From Mesodorylaimus sp. YZB2_4 (taxonomy: Eukaryota; Nematoda; Enoplea; Dorylaimida; Dorylaimidae), in the NCBI GenBank assembly GCA_030248295.1, contig JASANH010001374.1, positions 186,001 to 250,000 on the forward strand: DNA of 64,000 nucleotides. Direction: 5' to 3'. The number at the start of each line of letters is the position of its first letter. Position 1 is the first letter of the stretch. The notes under the pieces are model-generated. The model was given only the letters and a program-made list of their open reading frames with translations, did no database searches and was not told where the DNA came from. This document shows positions 1 to 12,077 of the stretch, in pieces. The position numbers and the translations under genes were made by a program.

Positions 1-1961
1 AATCGAGCGTGTCGCAGTTCTGCTTGGTTTATCTTTACCTTTTTGGTTAAATCTTTGTATGCAGAGCTGTACTCGGCCTAAGATAAGCCCATCAGCTGTC
101 ATGACGCATCAGGTTAGGTTGAATGAGGCAGGCGTAGGGTGACAATTCTTGTGTTAACAACATCGGTTTAGCGTGCTAGAGAGAAAAACCAGGGTCGTTT
201 GAATGGCTGCATTTCTTTATCTATTATGATGGTTCGAGTTGGCTTTACTCGCTGTGTCTTGGTAGTTGGTCGCGCCATCTCTCCTAGGCGGACGTCGAGT
301 GAGCATGGAAAAGAATTGTGTGCACGGGTGGCGGAGATTCGACTTGTTTCGACAGTATGTGTGGAAATGTGTGCGAGTGCATAGTAACTCGGGGCCAGTA
401 CCTGTCGCACGCATATGCTCATACAGGTGTGTTTGCCGAGTGCACTTACTCGTTGGCCCTTCATTTACGCGTCATCGACAAGCGAAAGAGACCCTACGTC
501 GTTCGTCACTCGAGACAGCCGAGCGCCCGACTGTTCAATCTGTTCAACGAGCATTAAAATCGTTCCAAAATAGTTTTTACCAGTTTATAAGGCAATAACG
601 TAATTTTTATTCGAAGGATAGGAAAAGTTCCCAATCTTCAACTATTTTACGCTGACTCGACTAGGAGGAATTTGTTGTTTGAATAAGAGCTTTTGAATTA
701 GGAATAATCGGTTGGTTAGTTTGTACAGGAGACGTAGGCGTATTTTACGATTTGCCAGTTTCTCTCGCCTAAGGTGTACCCGTGTCAAGGTCGGGACGGC
801 GGTGTAAACAGATTGGCATTGGTCGGACGGAAGTGGTGCAGTGACAAATGACCGCTCGATTAGCAGGCCAAAACAAATTGCTTCAATAGATCATTTTTGT
901 TTGTGTCTTGCCCTCTCGATGCATGGCGTAAACAGTGACAAAGACATTAGGAATCAGCGCTCGAGATGCGCCCCCCTCGTTCACCGTCCTTGTTTACACG
1001 CAATTCGGACAGCGAGAAATCGAGGGGAGATCAGAAAATTATGCAGCGATTAAAAGGATGATTCGATGGGGGCTTTTGCTTAGGTTTAATTTCCTTCCTG
1101 TGCTGTTCGTATGTTGACGTTCAATATTTTAGAAACGCTTGTGTGGCTCGATTTCGAGGCCGGAAGTTAGTGGTGCGTGATAAAAATGTTTTCATTCGAT
1201 TCGATTTTCAGTCAGCTTTCGGACATTGGAAGGTGGCACGGGGCTCGCATGTCTATCTTGTCTATAAATAATGTAGTGTGAGTGAGTAATGGAATGATTT
1301 AGTGCACTCGTGCTCCAAGTGTCTCGAGAACAGCTTACACATTCGACGACCATCCTCATCCGTCTCACTGTCGCCAGGAGAAAGAGCAAGACCCAATTTT
1401 ACGCACAGCGGCTGTTTGCATAAAAATCTGTATTCTATACGAAGGGGGTCCGAATAGAATGTGGATTGGGTGTGGAGCAGACGAATTCGTTGTGTTTTGT
1501 GTGCTGGCGAGCGGAGTTTGTGAGGAGCGGCTTGTTTGATGATGGACAGATGAGAATCTTGAATCAGTGTCGAAAATATTCTTCGACCATCTTATGTCAC
1601 GAAAGCGAAACGTAAAGGCTAAAAATAAAGCACTCGAAACGTGGTCAGTGGACTCGCAATTAAATTGTTTGATGGGTCGAAATTGAATAGCGTTTAGGGA
1701 TTTGATATTGGGTGAGAAAATGAGGTGTGTCCGCTGCATACAATTCGTGATTCGATTCTGAAAAGCATTGATGGCCAGACGTGCAACGGGCATTGTTTTT
1801 GAGAGAAAGACCATTTAGGGCATCTAAGCTGTGAAGAGCAATGAAGACAAGAGCTAAGGTCCATAGTTCGATTCCTTCTCAGGGTTCAAGCTTTTGATTG
1901 CGAAGAAAACATGAAAAATGCAGTTAATAAACGCAAGTTTTGTGTCCATTAATTTGTTTAG
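1..1961. other. Upstream sequence without a supported gene
   Basis: I find no coding region here that I can support. Short open frames exist on both strands, but none has a recognisable domain or exon borders in phase with a neighbour. The kinesin gene must begin here or further left: its first recovered exon starts mid-codon, and the family's usual start of the motor domain, a VAVR-like strand before IRPQ, should lie in an upstream exon. I searched for an exon ending in a matching partial codon plus GT and did not find a convincing one, so the first intron may extend past the window edge. Confidence 0.5.
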
Positions 1962-4900
1962 AATTCGTCCACAAATCGCCCGAGAAAAGATCGAAATGTG
2001 TCGTGTGTGTACGAGTGTGACACCGGGCGAACCGCAAGTTGTGTTGGGGTCGGATAAAGCATTTACGTTCGATCACGTGTTCGACATGCACAGTGAACAA
2101 GAGCACATTTATCAGACGTGCGTTAGTCAGCTTTTGGAAGGGTAAGTTGGTTTTGGTTGTTGGGTGGTCTTATCGAGGTTAAAATGAGCCGTTATTTTTA
2201 GCTGTTTCGATGGCTATAATGCCACTGTGCTGGCGTATGGGCAAACGGGCAGTGGTAAAACGTACACGATGGGGACTGGCTTCGAAGTTTCGACGACGTC
2301 CGATTTACAAGGAATTATTCCGAGAGCGGTGCAACATATTTTCGATGGGATACAACGACGGAAGGCCGAAGCAGTTGGAAATGGTTTGCCCGAACCGTTT
2401 TTTCAAGTCGGTGTCCAATTTATCGAGGTGAGTTGTAATGAGATGTTTATTAGGGGTTTTTTAAACTTTTTTAATTTTTTAGTTGTACAAGGAAGAAATT
2501 TTGGATTTATTGGATGAGACTCGGGATGTGGAAGCTAGTCGAACGTGCAAATCGAATATTAAAATTCACGAAGATCATAGTGGAAATATTTACATGACAG
2601 GCGTGGTCAATTGTCCAGTATCGTCGGCCGAGGAGACAATGAATGTGTTGCGTAATGGAGCGTTGACGAGGACGACGGCCAAGACGAATATGAATGCTCA
2701 ATCGAGTCGATCTCACGCAATATTTACTCTTCATATTAGTCAACAACGATTTTTGAAACAGGTGAGATAAAGGAGGGGAAAATTTAGGATTTTCGACTCT
2801 AAATGGTGTGTTTTTAGGACCCGGATGCAACTGAACCGAACGAAGATGGATCGGCGTTTGAAACTTTGACGGCGAAATTTCATTTTGTCGATTTAGCTGG
2901 CTCGGAGAGATTGAAGAGGACTGGCGCTACTGGAGTGCGAGCAGAGGAAGGGATTAATATAAACTGCGGTTTGGTGAGTGCGCGGGTGGGTTTTTTGTGT
3001 TATTGGCATATTCGACGTGGGTTATTTTTGCAGCTGGCCTTGGGAAATGTGATCAGTGCATTGGGCGACGCTAGTCGAAAAGTCAGCCACGTGCCTTATC
3101 GCGATTCGAAGCTAACGCGGTTACTGCAAGATTCTTTGGGAGGCAATAGGTGAGTCGGCGTTTAAACAAGGATGGAAAACCTGGATAGTCAGGGAATTTG
3201 AGAAGAGGTTGCGGAAATGAGAATTTTGGAACAAAAATCAGGGAAAACTGAGAAATTGCATTTTGAGGTTTCAAATTTCGAATTACCCGCCTTTTCTATT
3301 TGACTGTTTGTAATAATGGAATTGAGTGAATCAGTTGAACTTAATTTAGTTTAGTCGTTGGATAATGTGAAAATAGGAAAACTTTAATTTTTATCTGGAA
3401 AATGTGGAGGAATCTTTTCCCGCTCTTTGTATGGACTTTGTCAGTGAAAATGTGAGTTTTTGCGTTTTAGCCGGACTACGATGATCGCTTGTATTAGCCC
3501 GTCGGATTGCGATTTTTTGGAGACTTTGAATACGTTGAAATATGCAAATCGAGCGAGGAATATAAAGAACAAAGTGGTGGTCAATCAGGATCGATCGAGT
3601 CGGGTGATCTCGGAATTGAGGGCGCGTGTACAAGCTTTGGAATTGGAGTTGGCCGAGTATAGACAGGTAGGGGGGATGTAGTCTTCGGCCGAGGGTGACT
3701 TTCGTCGAGGTCGGGGTTCGAGGTTTTTTCCAACTTATTTTGTGATGTGTCCCGCAAGTTTAAGTGCATTTCATGCTTTTCTGACTGTATTTTCAAAAAT
3801 CGCCCACAGGAATAAAAAGGCAAGCAAAATGGGCGAAGCAGCCCTGCACAGGGATTTAATTAAGCTAGTCGAAAAATTGCGCAATTTTTCCATGCGAGGA
3901 TCAGCTTGATTGCATCGTGCTCGTGACCCTCGGCCGAACACTAGAGAAGTGGTGAGGGCGGGACTATAACAGAGATGCATTGTCTGTGAGGCTCTGACCC
4001 TCGTCCTCCTTCGGATCACCATCTGAAGCATAGGCAGTCCACCCTGAGGCCATGGGGCGGGAAGGGTCATGTCAGATCGTTTCCTTGGGTCAGGTCCAGT
4101 TTCGTGTCACGTCGATTAGCTACTCGTGTATGTATGTCGGCCATTCGCATTGCGTCTGTCGAGACAGTATTGTGTTGTTTTTGTGGGTCCCGCGCCACCT
4201 TAGTTTCCCCACAGGTCTGCCAGCCAGCAGTCATGATAAGCGAGGCCGTGAGGTGACCAGCTCTCACGGCAGCGCCCCTCTGCGTGTCTCCACTAGGAGC
4301 ACCTCACAGGAGGGAATACGGGACCAGACACCGGCTTTCCTTGACGATTGCGGGTGGGCTATGACAGCCGACATTGTCTCCTCGTTCGGCGTCCGTCTCT
4401 CCACTCGGGCACCTAAGTCGCCCAAGGTCAGCGAGGGTTTACGGTTCGCAAACTAACCTCCGCCACCAGGGATCGAACCCGGGACGAGCCCAGCCACTCG
4501 CTACCACCGCGGCCGCCAGGTGTGTGTGTTGTCGCCCTATGCCAGGGTTCCGACGATCGATTATTTGCGGGCAGTGGATGTCCGTCTCCATTGGGAGGTA
4601 GTGGTGGAAGACCAGTTATGCTAGTTATGCCATATTACCTTTAGGCGGGGCCTCTCTTTAGGAATCTTGGTCTTTGTTGTGTTTGCGAATCCGCCGCCGG
4701 TTTCATGGTGGTCTGAAGCCGCGAGTAGGTTTCTTCTACCTGCCTACTATAGGTGTCTCACAGGTCGAGGATACTGATTGATTGTATGTTCAGGGAAAAC
4801 GAGTGGCGACGACGGACGGTGGCGAAGCTGTGAATGACATGTACCACGAGAATACACTGTTGCAAACGGAATTGAATCAATTACGACTTCGTGTGAAGGC

Positions 4901-7900
4901 GTTGCAAGAAAGTCAAGACGTGCTACGGGCTCGAAATGCCGATATTTTGTGCGAGATGGAGGCGAGAACGTTGAAATCTCGAAGGGCGATGGAGAATGGC
5001 GGAGAGGAAGGCAATGTTGAAAGTGGGAGTAATAACGACGATGAACAATTGAAATCGTTGATACGAAAATATTTGGAGGAAATTGAGGAATTGAGGTAAT
5101 TCGGGATTCGAGAGATTGTTTGAGAAGAACGTCTGAAATGTGTGTTTTCTTATTTTAGATCCAAGCTATGCGAGTCTGAATCGGCTAGCCAATTATTACG
5201 TCAACAAGTGGCCCGTTACAAGGCCACTTTACAGAATCAGCAACGTTTCGTCGGCGGGGTTGACGCACTGATGGCATCGCCGAATCTGATGGTTGCCTCG
5301 AGTCCTAACGGAATGGCTACCTCTGTCAATGGTGATGCGGTGCACAGTGCGGAGGACGTGCTGTGTGGTTCGGTGTCGCCGTTGCTCGATGTGGCCAAGG
5401 CGGATATCGAACGATTGAAGGCGAGGACCAAGGAAATAAAGTGAGTTTTCTCTCAAGCGTTAACGAATCAGGGTTCAGTTTAGTATGTTTAGAAAACCGC
5501 GAAAGAATGGCCATGGGGCGCACGAAAATGGTGTTAATGGTGATGGTAATACGGAGGATCAGGAGGTGATTGGATCGGATCACGAAGAACAAAATGATGA
5601 TAGCGAGGAGAGTGAAAGCGATGAGAAGGAAGAAGGTGGGTGCAAAAAATTTATTGGTTTAAGGCTGGTTTATCGATCGATTATTGATTTTTTAGATTTG
5701 GGAAAATATCAACAAGATTTGGCCGATTTGCAATGCGAGATTTCGTTGAAGGAACGTTTAGTCGATGAATTAGTGCAAAGTCAGAAACGCTTGCAAGCGG
5801 TGCGAATGCAATACGAAGAAAAATTGACTCAATTGCAACTACGAATACAAGATACGGAAATGGAACGGGATCGGATATTGGCAGCGTTGGGTAAGAAGTG
5901 GGATCAGTGTTGAGCTGGAGGTTTGGAGTTTACAGGACAGTCGATTTTAGAACAAAAGCAGAAAACATCGGATGAAAGAACTGATGCCAATGCTGCGGCC
6001 AAAGTGCGCAAAGATTACGAAGAACGTTTGTGCTCGTTGCGAAACGAAATGAAACGTTTACAAGCCGCGCAAAGGGAACATCAACGTCTGGCTCGAGAAC
6101 AACAACAAAATCAGGCGCAAATTTCCCGATTGACTAACGAGCTACAAGAAATGAAGAAAACGAAAGTGAGTTGATTTGATCCTACTCAACTACTTAGCAG
6201 TTGAGTTTGGAACGTTGATTTGCAGGTTACGTTGATGCAAAAAATGAAAGAAGAAGCCAGTAGAGCGAGGGCTATCGAATTGAAACGACAAAAGGAATTG
6301 GCTCAGTTGCAAAAAGAAGCTCGTCGACGCGAAAATGAACTTCGAGAACTCAAAGTGAAAGAGCAACGTCGCGAAGCTATATTTAAACGGAAGCAGGAAG
6401 AAGTGCAGAGTTTACGACGTGCTCAAAGACCGTCGTCGAATCGTCCGTTGTTGAATGCGACGATGAGTGTGCCGTCGATGGACAAAACATTTGTCGGGGG
6501 TCGGAATGCTATGGCGGACAGTCGTCGTCGATCGGCGCGAGTTTTATCCAAGTTGGCCAAACAGCATTGGATTAATGTTGAGAAATCGGTAAGATAATGG
6601 AAATCGGACGATGGTGGAAATAAATGACTTTTGAGGATTTTAGATTACGAATCAAGTTGTAAAAAAGCAGACTATTGGCCAGATGGAACAGGAATTGGAG
6701 CGGTGTATGAAGGTAGGCTTTCCTTTTTTTGTGGTGATTTTTTGTTCAAATATTCTTTTTAGAATCGGGATGATAAACGTCGAAAGTTGGAAATTTTACG
6801 ACAGAAGAAAGCCAATGTTTTGGAAACATCGGGTCTTCAATCTGCTCCCATGGATCGATCCGTTTTGGCTGATATCGATGACCAAATCGAAAGCGTTCAG
6901 GCCAATATCGATTATTTGCAAGATCAGATAGGTGAATGCCAGAAACAGATTATGGAAGTTGAAGAAGGCAATAAGGTGAGCGGAGCAGACATTGGTTGCG
7001 GAGTAGTTACGTCGATATTCTACTTTGCAGGAAGAATCTGAACCACAGGATCAAGGACGGGCATTATTTGATGATTGTGAAAACCTCGACGAGGCCAAAT
7101 ACTTGTTGGAGCATTTGTATAATTTTTGCGTGGCGCAGGTGCGGACTGGGCCATGGGTCGATTGTTGGCCCTTTACCTGCGGGCTAGGGGCTTGCTAGTT
7201 GGCCCTATCTTGCCATCGACTAGGGTCAATCTGGGATGCAAGCCGGGCAAGGGTATCCCGCGATGTCGGCGGTTACCCATCCCGTGGCCCGTGAGGGAAC
7301 CCGGATTCGAGAGCCTCCCGCCCCTCAAGGCCTCTCCTGGACGGATGGAGGGTGAGTCACCCGCCACCAGGCGTGCAAGACCCAGAGAGAACTTGACCAA
7401 GTTCTCGGACGGCCAGAGTTGAACTCAGGGCTGACTAGTTTCCAGCTCTGCCAAGCAAATTGTGACACACGTCCTTACACCCTCACCACTAAGGCCACCT
7501 GACGACTGTTGCTTGCAGGGGTCATTGGCCGCTCAGAAAGAAGCTAGTTTGAAAGAAACGGAAATTCAGCTTCAGCAAACTCAGCACGAATTTCAAGTTC
7601 ATCAAAAGTTGTTGCAACATTTGATTAGCAGTAATCCAGAAGTTTGTGGTCTTCCAGGTGAGATTTGGTTGGAAAATATAGGAATAGATGGGTGCTAAAT
7701 ATGGATTCTCTTTCAGATAATATGGTCAGTAGCGTGGAGTCAGTTTCGGGAACATTGCCAGTTGTCATGGCTCCAGCTTTTTTCTCGGCGCCTCAGCTGT
7801 CGGTCGAAGAGAAGTCGGACGATCACGGTGGCAACGGAATGATCCATGTGCCTACTCATGAACGCATAGCGCGCGAAAAGGCTCGTCGTCGAACAGCTAC

Positions 7901-10900
7901 TCCGGAAGAGTTGTTGTACTCGGAAGCGACCAACAGCGATCCGATACGTCCGCCGTTGAACGTTGTTTTTGAATTGGACGATTATAAAACGGACGAGGAA
8001 TCGGTGGACAAGAAACAAGCGGTTGGGTCAAGGACTCGGGATTGTTCGCCAGAAGATTGTGCACGAGCTACTAACGGATCTGGATCATCGCCGCATCACA
8101 ATGGTGTTGGTCGAAGCATGAGTTGCGTGGAAGTGGGCGCTCGGAAGACGATGCCGCCGCCGCCGCCAGTGCCGCCGAAGAAGCATTACCTGGAACCATT
8201 GCACGGTATGTTGACGAGGAGCGGTGCTGTGAAACGACGAAATGTGACGGCTTCGATTAGCGAAAGCGATAGTGAATCAGTTGCGCCAGTGCAGGCGACG
8301 ATGACGGTCAGCGATACGGTCGTTCCCTTGCGACGGGCTGTAAACATGGAAGCTATGAGCAATGGTGAACAGTCGCAGCAAATGGGGTCGACGTGTTCTC
8401 TGAATTCGAGCTCGTTCACACGAGGACAGCCTATTAGGAATACGATCGCTGTCTCTGACAACTTGTAAGTTGATGCGTGGGCTTAGTTGTGCTGTGGCTA
8501 AGCTTTGCCCGTGCTTGCTTAGATCGAGTAGAAAGACGTATGGTTTTCGAAGCTACGCCTCCAAATCTAGCGTGTCGGATACGCAGTAAGTTGGTTTTGT
8601 GGGTTGGGAGGGGTGGGGGGAGTAAGTGGCACGAGCATGGTCGGGAGGTTCTTGAATCCCATCTATTCGAGCATGTGCGAATGTGCTGCTGTAATCCACT
8701 GCACGCTGGCGGCTCACCAGTATGAATATACTTCCTCTTCTCCATGACTAACGAGGTAACTCATGTTTCAGCATGAGAAAACCTTCACCAGTAATCGTCA
8801 CTTGTCCGGGTTCAGCCTGCGCTGCTGGCACCCCTTTTCCTTCAACAATATCTGCCACTACCCCGCCTGCATCCCCCCGTTTCTTGCGGCGTCAAGTGGG
8901 GCATATGAATGTGTTCTCGCGATTGGCGGCGTCGATGGGTGTAGTTTCGTCGGAGGATACTGGTGATTCGGATTCAGTGAGGTCAGAGGATATTACTAAT
9001 CGACTGACGTTTTTTGGGAATTGATGCGAAATGAAAGCATAACAGCGGGTATTTTTGTTTTAGTCATGGAATTCTGTACGAGTATGAAACGAAACCGAAA
9101 AGTGCGTTTCGAAATTATCCATTAACGTGCTTATTCGTGGCTGAAGGACATAAGAAACCGGTGCTGTCTGTAGCTGCCACTGAGACGCTGATGGCTACCG
9201 GATCGAAAGGTGAGTTGATTCGGTCGGAGTTCAAGTTTTTGTGTCGATTCGAAGCGTGTATGCAGATCGGACTGCGAAATTGTGGGATTTGGAGGAAGGA
9301 AAGGAAATAGCAACTCTGGCTAATCACCCGAATAATGTGCAGTGCGTTCGATTGAATCCGGCGAGTAATATGCTCTTCAGCGTGTCGATGGGGAACGTGA
9401 AAGTTTGGGATTTGCGATCGATGCATTGTGTCAAGACTTTAAGGTAAGGCACAGTCGTGAGTCAAATAGTTGAGTTTGGTTTTGCGCTTTCGTCAAGAAA
9501 AGTGATGGCTTAAGAAGCGGGCATTGAACCTGGGTCCTTCTGATCGTGTGCGTCAGACTTCGTGTAACAGTGCATACTTTTTAGTTCGTCCGGATTGACG
9601 ATTGATGGCGAATTTTCTCCCGGCGGCGGCCTTAGCAGTGATGTATCCATAACTGGAAGTCGTCAGACGACTTTGGGTCAAAACGAGCCAATGATTGCTC
9701 AAATTGATTTGACTCCGAACAATGACTATTTGCTGACGGCGGCCTACAACCAAATTCGTATCTGGGATGTTAGGAAGTAAGCACGGGGGGGGGGGGGGGG
9801 GAGGATGAATGGGAATGGAGAAGGCTTGTTTCAGGTTTGCCGCCATTGGAAAGCTATCGAATGCAACATCTACACCAAAATCCGAAGTGTCTTGTATGAA
9901 AATTATAACGACGACGAATGGCCTTCGAGTTGCGGCTGGATCGCGGGATCATTATATCAAGGTAGGCGGGTATTATTTTGATTTGAATGGTCGGAAATGA
10001 AAGCTCGCTTGGTTAGGTGTTCAATTTGCCGACGAGCCCTTTAACTGGAAGTTTCGATGCGAATCATCAACTCGATCCGCCTCATTACGATGGTGTAACG
10101 TGTTTGGCGAGTTGCGGCGAAGGCGGGCGTTGGTTATTTAGCGGGTCTCGGGACCAATGTTTGGTGAAATGGGATTTATCCAATGGACGTCGTGTACAAC
10201 CGATTCCGAAAGCGCACAAAGCCTGGATTTTGTCTTTGGCAATTTTACCAGCGCCGTTCGATTCGTGCTTGGTATCAGCGTGTCGAGAAGGAACGCTTCA
10301 ACTGTGGAACGCCAATACGTTTTCGTCGTTGAGCTACTTCTCCGCCCATGCCGCGGCCGTGAACTGCTTAACGACGAATAACGAATTCATTTTTACGGGC
10401 TCGAGGTAAGCCGCCTGGTTTGGATAGGTATGGGCGAGGATGGATGCTTTTGGGGGGGGGGGGGGTTAGAAGGTATATCCTAGTTTTTGGTTTCAGTTTA
10501 GTATTTTTAACTTTTATTTAGTTTAAATCTTTATGAGATTAACCATCAGCGTAGTTTTAATAATTAGAGGCTTATTGATCTTAGTACTGATTTTTTTTAT
10601 CGAGAGCTTCAGGCATCAGTGACCCTCAACTGAGTTCTTTAGAGTCTGGATTTGAAAACATTAAATTTATTTCCTTTTTAAGTACTTCTTTTTTTATAAT
10701 AGCACCGGGAGGGGGGTTTCGCGCCATTTTAATTTTGAATTTTTGATGGAAAGATTGTACTTCTCGGTGCAATCACGCTTCGCAAGTTTTGGCCGAGACA
10801 ATCACGAGGAGGCCCCCCCCGGGTGAGCCCATACCTGTTGGTGACACAACGGATTCGGGGTGAAAGATTGCAGTTTGAGGGTGACTAGGGTTTTCTCATT

Positions 10901-10970
10901 TCAGTGATAGCACTGTTGGAATTTGGAAGCCTCGCGATGATTTGCTGGCATCAATGCTCACATCGGTCAA
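1962..10970 (+). CDS. KIF21: KIF21-type kinesin (kinesin-4 family) with C-terminal WD40 propeller
   Basis: A plus-end directed microtubule motor; KIF21 proteins transport cargo in axons and restrain microtubule growth. Exons: 1962-2141, 2202-2427, 2483-2761, 2818-2973, 3034-3149, 3471-3666, 4794-5095, 5159-5440, 5493-5635, 5696-5890, 5936-6165, 6226-6588, 6644-6712, 6763-6975, 7031-7138, 7519-7657, 7717-8464, 8523-8585, 8772-8981, 9064-9209, 9266-9443, 9585-9776, 9835-9961, 10017-10405, 10905-10970. Phase agrees at all 24 junctions, giving about 1772 residues. The motor domain shows GQTGSGKT (P-loop), [11 protein letters not shown] (switch I) and [16 protein letters not shown] (switch II), with the KIF21 hallmarks [11 protein letters not shown] and ARNIKNKV. 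A long coiled coil follows, including the [10 protein letters not shown] stretch of the regulatory coiled coil, then a low-complexity linker (7717-8981) and a WD40 propeller from 9064 ([25 protein letters not shown]). Both ends are open. An ATG at 1918 reads in frame into the first exon, but would replace the conserved first beta strand with unrelated residues, so I read it as intron. Confidence 0.93.
3160..3300. repeat. Dispersed intronic repeat, copy 1
   Basis: Inside the kinesin intron 3150-3470. The segment around 3213-3270 (gaaatgagaattttggaa, then ggaaaactgagaaattgc) resembles 29220-29265 and 30150-30320 in the scaffold gene's intron. It is AT-rich with no open frame. The family is unknown. 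Confidence 0.5.
4197..4525 (-). mobile_element. tRNA-derived SINE in a kinesin intron
   Basis: Lies in the long intron 3667-4793. Read on the minus strand, its head carries a pol III B box (GGGTTCGATCCC at about 4468-4480) within a tRNA-like T-arm, next to a GCGGCCGCGGTGG stretch at about 4510. The same modules occur at 50206-50470, and the tail part (tgtctccactag and surroundings, about 4200-4310) recurs at 49836-49920. Repetition plus the B box supports a SINE rather than a functional tRNA; no intact cloverleaf forms. The rest of this intron (3667-4196, 4526-4793) shows nothing I recognise. Confidence 0.6.
7139..7515 (-). mobile_element. Second tRNA-derived SINE-like insertion in a kinesin intron
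   Basis: It nearly fills the intron 7139-7518, while neighbouring introns are about 50 bp. On the minus strand the right end reads like a tRNA 5' half (TGGCCTTAGTGGTGAGG, an A-box match, about 7480-7497), followed about 60 nt later by a B-box-like GAGTTCAACTC (about 7416-7426). GC content is clearly higher than the flanks. It differs from the 4.2 kb SINE, although both contain a ccgccacca-type stretch. Confidence 0.5.
9496..9565 (-). repeat. tRNA-like fragment in a WD40-region intron
   Basis: Within intron 9444-9584. On the minus strand the sequence around 9518-9530 is a T-arm/B-box match (CCCAGGTTCAATGCCCG). I do not see a complete cloverleaf, so I treat it as a SINE remnant. Confidence 0.35.
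9785..9801 (+). repeat. Poly-G tract (17 G), one of nine long G/C runs in the window
   Basis: An uninterrupted run of 17 G at the start of the kinesin intron 9777-9834. Other uninterrupted runs: G14 at 10452-10465, G13 at 38411-38423, G16 at 40439-40454, G15 at 49941-49955, C14 at 50001-50014, G13 at 50822-50834, C14 at 52791-52804 and C12 at 58014-58025. All lie in introns or intergenic DNA. Confidence 0.9.
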
Positions 10971-11046
10971 GTGAGTACATCCTTCCAGGATTAGCGTGTG
11001 GGAAGTGTCCGCTGTCTTTAATTAAGTGCATTATTTGTCCGTTCAG

Positions 11047-11158
11047 CGAGGAAGGCTTGTGTTTGCGTTCGTTTTTATCAACTTTCCAATTTTTGTCTTC
11101 CATTTCTTGGAATGCACTACTCACTTTTTATGCCAGTGGCATGAAAGTAGATATTTGA
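11047..11158 (+). CDS. Candidate last exon of the kinesin gene
   Basis: The recovered kinesin frame ends at 10970 with two bases of a codon. An acceptor (cgttcag) at 11040-11046 would continue it in phase for 37 codons to a TGA at 11156-11158. The predicted tail (NEEGLCLRSFL and on) has no recognisable homology, so support is only splice-site position and phase. An AATAAA at about 11560 could serve as a poly(A) signal. The real last exon could be another one. Confidence 0.25.
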
Positions 11159-12077
11159 TCATATCGCTTGAGATTAACAATACTGGCTTTTTATATCGTG
11201 TCTTTGGAACAATAAGATCTCGATTCTCTCTTTGTATTCAATGTGTGACCAATGTGGAGCAATATGGAGGTCATCCTGGAGTGCCTGGCCGACAGTACTT
11301 TTAATGGTGATTTTTGTGAATTTTTTCGCTTTTCTTTTTTGGGTTGTGATTTGATAGGTATGTGTGTCTGGTGAGTGCCTAGAATGATTTGTGGTGACTG
11401 ATAGTCGATTTGAGGCTTTGTATTTTCTTGTGCGCACTCCAAATATTAGCATTGCTCTTGGCTGCTCGGCAGGTGCTGCTCGGGACTGTGTATTACTGTA
11501 CTTCTATGCGGCATTTGCGCAGTTGTGACTGATAGGTGAGAGAAAGGCTTCCAGTCGGTAATAAAATGCAGGCATTTTATTTACTTTTCCATGAGTATGA
11601 TCACGCGCCGACAGTAGACTGGGCAGACGGGACGTCCCATGCTGATTAGATTTCATTCTTTCGAGTCTCTTTTATTTTGAAACAGTCCTGGCAAGTGTCG
11701 ACTTTGCACTTTGCACGTCTAAAAATAGAGTGCATATTTCTTGGTTCGATGTGCGAGTTTGCAAAGTTTTCGTAATTTTTCAAACCATTCGGGTCCTTGA
11801 CATTGGCTCGTTTCCGGTCTGGCTCCTAGTCTCTATGAAATGGGAGGCGGCGCGGCGCCTGTTGTGTACGAGCACGTGAATGAGAATAACGACGGCCGCT
11901 GCCAAAAGTCGACGTTTAGAAACTTAAGAGTGCAAAGTTCAGAAGACAGTTGGCGAATGACGATACACCAGCCTGCTCGCTGCCTCGTCTAGCCTCGATA
12001 CTGCGCTTCGACGGCGACACGCGTCAGTGACGAACAGGAGGCCGAGTGGTGCTCGAAAAGAATTCGAGGGGACTGCA
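11159..12077. other. Intergenic region between the kinesin and FOXO-like genes
   Basis: No supported gene. The left part is T-rich with a possible AATAAA at about 11560; the right part, from about 11850, is GC-richer and probably holds the 5' leader of the forkhead gene. No TATA box or other element is clear enough to call. Confidence 0.5.

Noticed and set aside
1365..1814. Minus-strand 149-codon open frame
   Set aside because: No domain, no exon structure, biased low-information composition; likely chance.
1918..1961. ATG at 1918 as the true start of the kinesin
   Set aside because: It is in frame, but it would replace the conserved first beta strand (VAVR before IRPQ) with unrelated residues, and tttgtttag at 1953-1961 is a good acceptor.
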